Below are positions 60,866-64,000 of a stretch of DNA of 64,000 bases, in pieces; the first letter of the stretch is position 1; the number at the start of each line of letters is the position of its first letter. The stretch is from Oscillatoria nigro-viridis PCC 7112. Lineage in GTDB: Bacteria; Cyanobacteriota; Cyanobacteriia; Cyanobacteriales; Microcoleaceae. The stretch spans positions 944,501-1,008,500 of the forward strand of contig NC_019729.1 in assembly GCF_000317475.1 (NCBI RefSeq), in the 5' to 3' direction. The notes beneath the pieces were generated by a model, which was given only the letters and a program-made list of their open reading frames with translations, was not told where the DNA came from and made no database searches. The position numbers and the translations under genes were made by a program.

Positions 60866-62166
60866 GATTTTCCCTTATTTAGGTCTACCCACGCTGCAAT
60901 CTTTTCTTTGAGTATTGGTAAATCTTGTCGAATAAATACAGCAATTTTAGGATTAGTTACAGCGCCTTCAAGCTGACTTTTGAGATATCTGTCTAAACGT
61001 GGTGATTTACTTGGATCGTCATCACAACAGCAAACTAAAGCAACTCTGGCTTCATCACCACCGAGTTGCTTTGCTCTTGTGTATGCCTCAAATAGTTTCA
61101 GCTTGCATTCTTTTGGGTCTTTACTGGTTGTACAGGAAATAGCAAACAATTGGTAGCTTCGCATGAAGGCAACATCAAATTCAAATACTCCTCCTTCCCA
61201 AGTTTGACTTCTTTTAATAACAAATGACATTTTGCTGTCCCCAAGCTGTAAGTCTTGTGCCAGTTCTTTAACTTGTTTGAGTACATAATGTTCTAACCAA
61301 ATCCCCCCTAGCCATGCACAAACTTGTTCATAACTATTAAATCCTTTAGCCTTTGTCACGTTCAAAGAAAGTTGACTCGGCGAAGCATCTAACTTCTGGC
61401 GCAGAACTTCAATAATTTCTGAGTGTACGCCTGTTAAACTCAAAGATAAATTAGAAAGCTCATCTTCAGATTTCCACTGACCTGTGGCTGAATCTTTTGC
61501 TCTTTTTAACTCTCCATAGTTGTTGTACCGATGAGTATTAGACCATCTTCTCCAAGTTTCTGCTATTTTTTCATCTTGATAAAGTCTGACAAATTCGGCG
61601 GCTGCATCTGGTAAAATTGGGGTAGGTAGTGGCTTTTTATTTTCTTGCCACTCATACTTGTGCAGTTTAAACAGGACTTCTAGAGGCACTGTAAGCTGAA
61701 CTGCTCTGTGAGTAGAATCAGAATTGGGCTCATCTATAAATATCTCTAACGTCTTGGCATCTAGATAACTATAGACTGTATCATTTCTTGGTAAATCCGC
61801 GATCGCTCGATAGGCGTGAACTGCCATTGTGTTTGTGCCACCTGTGTAATGCAGACCAATACGTTCATTAGTCGGTATTTTTCCTGCATCTTCTTTAACT
61901 TTTGTGTAAATTCGATGAGCATTAGATTTATTATTCTCCCTTTTATCCTTGTCTAAAGCAACTGGCTTGCTGCTAAAGCCTTTATCTTTTAAGGCATTTT
62001 GCAGCAGGCTTTTTTGCGATAGTGTTTGATTAGTATAAACAAGATAAACTGTGCCACCACTTTCTAGTAACTTCACGGCAGCTACATAATTAGGCAGTGG
62101 GTTTTCACCCACCAGTAAGAAAAGGTGCTTAACTTTGTAGTCTTGGAAAGTATCGTTACTACTCAT
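60862..62166 (-). CDS. CARF-domain effector with PD-(D/E)XK-like nuclease domain (Card1/Can2-like)
   Basis: 434 residues from the ATG at 62166 (AGGAGG 9 bases upstream; the TTG at 62169 is unlikely). The N-terminal CARF domain (about 10-170) shows KHLFLLVGENPLPNYVAAVKLL and GLHYTGGTNTMAVHAYRAI, the nucleotide-binding loops. The C-terminal nuclease-like domain shows GGVFEFDVAFM (D331) and FAISCTTSKD (S344-x-T346). Card1/Can2 relatives have E-x-K there, so the active site is unusual. It is first in the operon and should be activated by cOA made by Cas10. Confidence 0.83.
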   Translation of the reverse strand: MSSNDTFQDYKVKHLFLLVGENPLPNYVAAVKLLESGGTVYLVYTNQTLSQKSLLQNALKDKGFSSKPVALDKDKRENNKSNAHRIYTKVKEDAGKIPTNERIGLHYTGGTNTMAVHAYRAIADLPRNDTVYSYLDAKTLEIFIDEPNSDSTHRAVQLTVPLEVLFKLHKYEWQENKKPLPTPILPDAAAEFVRLYQDEKIAETWRRWSNTHRYNNYGELKRAKDSATGQWKSEDELSNLSLSLTGVHSEIIEVLRQKLDASPSQLSLNVTKAKGFNSYEQVCAWLGGIWLEHYVLKQVKELAQDLQLGDSKMSFVIKRSQTWEGGVFEFDVAFMRSYQLFAISCTTSKDPKECKLKLFEAYTRAKQLGGDEARVALVCCCDDDPSKSPRLDRYLKSQLEGAVTNPKIAVFIRQDLPILKEKIAAWVDLNKGKS

Positions 62167-62174
62167 CAAATTTA

Positions 62175-62220
62175 ACCTCCTAGATATTTGAGTATATCAT
62201 ACTGTTAATCACAGCTAGGA
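62175..62220 (-). promoter_or_regulatory. Start region of the III-D operon
   Basis: On the minus strand: TTAACAGTATGATATACTC, about 20 bases, then CTAGGAGGTTAAATTTG before the ATG. The perfect AGGAGG is clear. TATGAT could be a -10 box, with no convincing -35. The WYL-regulator relic begins immediately to the right, so an original divergent promoter has probably been shortened. Confidence 0.5.
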
Positions 62221-62229
62221 TGAAGGCAA

Positions 62230-62541
62230 CATCGCGCTTTTGCTCAATCCTACCTGCAAGGAATCACCATCCACAATACTTTTACCGCCATAGAGTCCGA
62301 TCGCGCCGCCACATTAATCAAACAATATACTCCCAACCCAGAACATCGATCGGCACTTTTACAAATCCTCCAGTCTCGCCCAACCGACGATGCTTACTAC
62401 CAAGTCACTTACCGAGTGACAGACTACTACCCGCTGAGGTGGTTGCGCGCTTTAGGTTCAGAAGTCGAAATTCTGCTACCTTGGGACTTGCGACAGAAAA
62501 TGGCCGTAGAAATCCAAAAAACTCGCAACTTGTACCAATAG
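62230..62541 (+). pseudogene. 3' relic of a WYL-domain CRISPR-associated regulator (TIGR03985-like)
   Basis: In the frame ending with TAG at 62539-62541 about 103 residues can be read: HRAFAQSYLQGITIHNTFTA, then ...YYQVTYRVTDYYPLRWLRALGSEVEILLPWDLRQKM. The L-R-A-L/W-G-x-x-V-E-[IV]-L-x-P-W-x-L-R block is the end of WYL regulators. TIGR03985 WYL proteins accompany TIGR03984 and TIGR03986 in III-D loci. No start codon or N-terminal half exists; the divergent 5' part has been lost up to the operon leader. Confidence 0.75.
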
Positions 62542-62754
62542 TCTTTTGCTCAATAATTATCAAAGCTATTGTGGAAAACTTGCTGATTCCTGTGGAAAAC
62601 CCCCCTTTTCCTGTGGAAAACTCGCACTAAATTAAGTGCGATCGCTTTAATTCCCTTGATAGCATTTAAAAATTTAGAGGAATTGCGATCGCAAAAACCG
62701 CCTTCATCCTTCATCCCTCAACCTGCTGTTTGCTGGAGATACAGCCTACATTTT

Positions 62755-63705
62755 TCATCCTTCCTGCTTCCTCTTTCCTTCTTCCTTTTCTTCAGAATCG
62801 TAGCTAATGTGGTCGGACTTGTAAGCTGGTGGCTCAACGTGAATTAAGATGCGTACAGGGCTGAAACGTTCTTCCAACCGCGCTTCTACTTCTTCTGTAA
62901 TCCGGTGAGCTGTTTCTACATCAACAGCATCGACGATCGCGTGCATTTCAATAAACACTTGACGCCCGATCAAGCCGCGGGAGGCGATCGAGTGACAGTT
63001 AACAACCCCCGGCACCTCCATTGCGATCGCATGAATAACTTCCGGTGCGATCGCCATTTCATCCACCAACCAAGGCAGATTTTCCCTTAAAACTTTCCAA
63101 CCGCTGCTAAATACCAAAACAGCCACAGGAAAAGACAAAAACACGTCCAGGAATTGTAATTGAGGCATATTCCAAACCTCTCCTTGCCAAACACCGATCA
63201 ACCCGCCGATGACCATAATTGTCACCCAAACGTCGCTCATCGTGTGCTGAGCGTCAGCCACTAAAATCGCGCTACCGAGACGTTGGCCAACTCTGCGCTC
63301 GTAAAAAGTGACAAAAATATTAATCCCCAGTACCAGCAGTAATATCCACAATTCATTTGGCGATATTTTGACAACTGTGCCACCTTTGAGCAACCTTTCA
63401 ACAGCGCCGCTGAGAATTTCAAAACAGGCAATTCCCAGAAAAACAGCAATTCCCAGAGCTCCGAGAGCGTCAAATTTCTGGTGTCCGTAGGGATGATCGC
63501 GATCGGGCTGCGGATTGGCATAATGATTAGTTACCAATCCTAAAATATTATTAGCGCTGTCCGTGACGCTGTGCAAAGCATCTGCCAGCAAACTGAGGGA
63601 ACCAGTCAGCCATCCCACGCCTGCTTTAATTGCCATCACCAGCAAATTTAGCAATAAGGTAATGATTAAAACCTTGCGGACTTCGGAACGGTTATCGGCA
63701 ACCAT
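62755..63705 (-). CDS. Cation diffusion facilitator (CDF) transporter
   Basis: 316 residues from the ATG at 63705, with AGGAG about 7 bases upstream; a longer start MTADRGDF is less likely. Six membrane helices. Metal-site motifs in helices 2 and 5: SLLADALHSVTDS and LVADAQHTMSDV, each the CDF D-x-x-x-(H/D)-x-x-x-D arrangement, and DRDHPYGHQKFDALG between. The cytoplasmic C-terminal domain (about 220-300) has MEVPGVVNCHSIASR. Exports Zn2+, Fe2+, Mn2+ or Co2+; which one cannot be told. Confidence 0.9.
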   Translation of the reverse strand: MVADNRSEVRKVLIITLLLNLLVMAIKAGVGWLTGSLSLLADALHSVTDSANNILGLVTNHYANPQPDRDHPYGHQKFDALGALGIAVFLGIACFEILSGAVERLLKGGTVVKISPNELWILLLVLGINIFVTFYERRVGQRLGSAILVADAQHTMSDVWVTIMVIGGLIGVWQGEVWNMPQLQFLDVFLSFPVAVLVFSSGWKVLRENLPWLVDEMAIAPEVIHAIAMEVPGVVNCHSIASRGLIGRQVFIEMHAIVDAVDVETAHRITEEVEARLEERFSPVRILIHVEPPAYKSDHISYDSEEKEEGKRKQEG

Positions 63706-63946
63706 AAAATCTCCTCGATCGGCCGTCAAGTTTTCTGGTTTCTAGTTTAAAGCTTATCAAGTCATCACAGGTTAAAACTCTTGCGGAATCTAGCTTGCGA
63801 CTAGATTTATATTCATTAATTGTGCCTCGCTTCTTGAGATTAATTTTAATTAATAGCATTCTCGCAGTCCAATTGAGCAGGAATGTACTTCTTTTGGGTT
63901 ACTATATCTTTTATCATTAACAATTGTATGTTAAATTTCATTGCCC

Positions 63947-64000
63947 ATGTCTCTTTCTCCGCTGACACTGAATTTAGTCGAAGGTTCTGTCTCCTTTAGC
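63947..64000 (+). CDS. Possible 5' end of a gene (partial)
   Basis: An ATG opens an 18-codon frame (MSLSPLTLNLVEGSVSF...) to the window edge. There is no clear Shine-Dalgarno sequence, so it may be chance. Confidence 0.25.
   Translation, partial: MSLSPLTLNLVEGSVSFS

Noticed and set aside
62220..62630. 136-residue plus-strand frame upstream of the CDF gene
   Set aside because: The protein-like sequence (WYL C-terminus) is in a different frame that ends at 62541; this frame shows no family features.

Overview
The window looks like chromosomal DNA of a filamentous cyanobacterium of the Microcoleus/Oscillatoria type. The GCGATCGC (HIP1) octamer and its GATCG core occur throughout. The gene content is also typically cyanobacterial: split pntA (alpha1/alpha2), DUF2808, DUF4347/RTX adhesin-like proteins, Uma2 nucleases, a cyanobacterial peptidylarginine-deiminase homologue and many short dispersed palindromic repeats. 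No tRNA, rRNA or CRISPR array was seen.

Layout. 1-3 kb: a YbiA-like N-glycosidase and a membrane-protein gene cut by an ISKra4-type element with a visible 8-bp target duplication. 3-8 kb: an enolase-superfamily epimerase and a DUF1611 protein, together resembling the D-glutamate pair DgcA/DgcN, separated by a Uma2 nuclease; then an HsdR_N-like protein, a cupin and a GNAT acetyltransferase. 8-11.5 kb: a gene-free kilobase, tandem NfeD-like small genes, and a DUF2887/Rpn-type gene broken by an ATTTTAG repeat. 11.8-18 kb: glyQ, a 68-bp tandem repeat array, an ABC ATPase, two MFS transporters and a DUF2808 protein. 18.5-25 kb: the pntA1-pntA2-pntB operon, hicBA, and DUF433/DUF5615 toxin-antitoxin-like genes. 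25-36 kb: a PAD homologue that appears to have lost its catalytic His and Cys, an IS630 element with a canonical A_AAA_AAC slippery site, a proline-rich membrane protein, the bifunctional proline/P5C dehydrogenase and a GT39-like glycosyltransferase. 36-45 kb: a subtilase with N-terminal RTX repeats, a UPF0104 flippase-like protein, a 1545-residue DUF4347/beta-helix/P-domain/Thr-Pro/RTX protein, and a chimeric scar that joins pieces of two other genes of this window. 45.6-51 kb: a ygiB-ygiC-diiron protein trio and a polar amino-acid ABC importer. 51-52.6 kb: another IS630 element and an older remnant.

52.6-62.5 kb is the most interesting system. It is a seven-gene, tightly overlapping type III-D CRISPR effector operon, in transcription order: CARF-nuclease, HD-less Cas10 with intact GGDD, single Cas7, Csx10 with a helical C-terminal extension that may be a fused Cas11, double Cas7, Csx19, and TIGR03986 (Cas7 with insertion). 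It has no cas1, cas2, cas6 or array nearby. A 3' relic of a divergent WYL regulator (TIGR03985-like) sits directly upstream, and transposase debris sits directly downstream. The gene set closely parallels the Synechocystis III-Dv complex, but the Cas7-5-11 fusion is apparently split into Cas7 plus Cas5-Cas11. The window ends with a CDF-family metal cation exporter.
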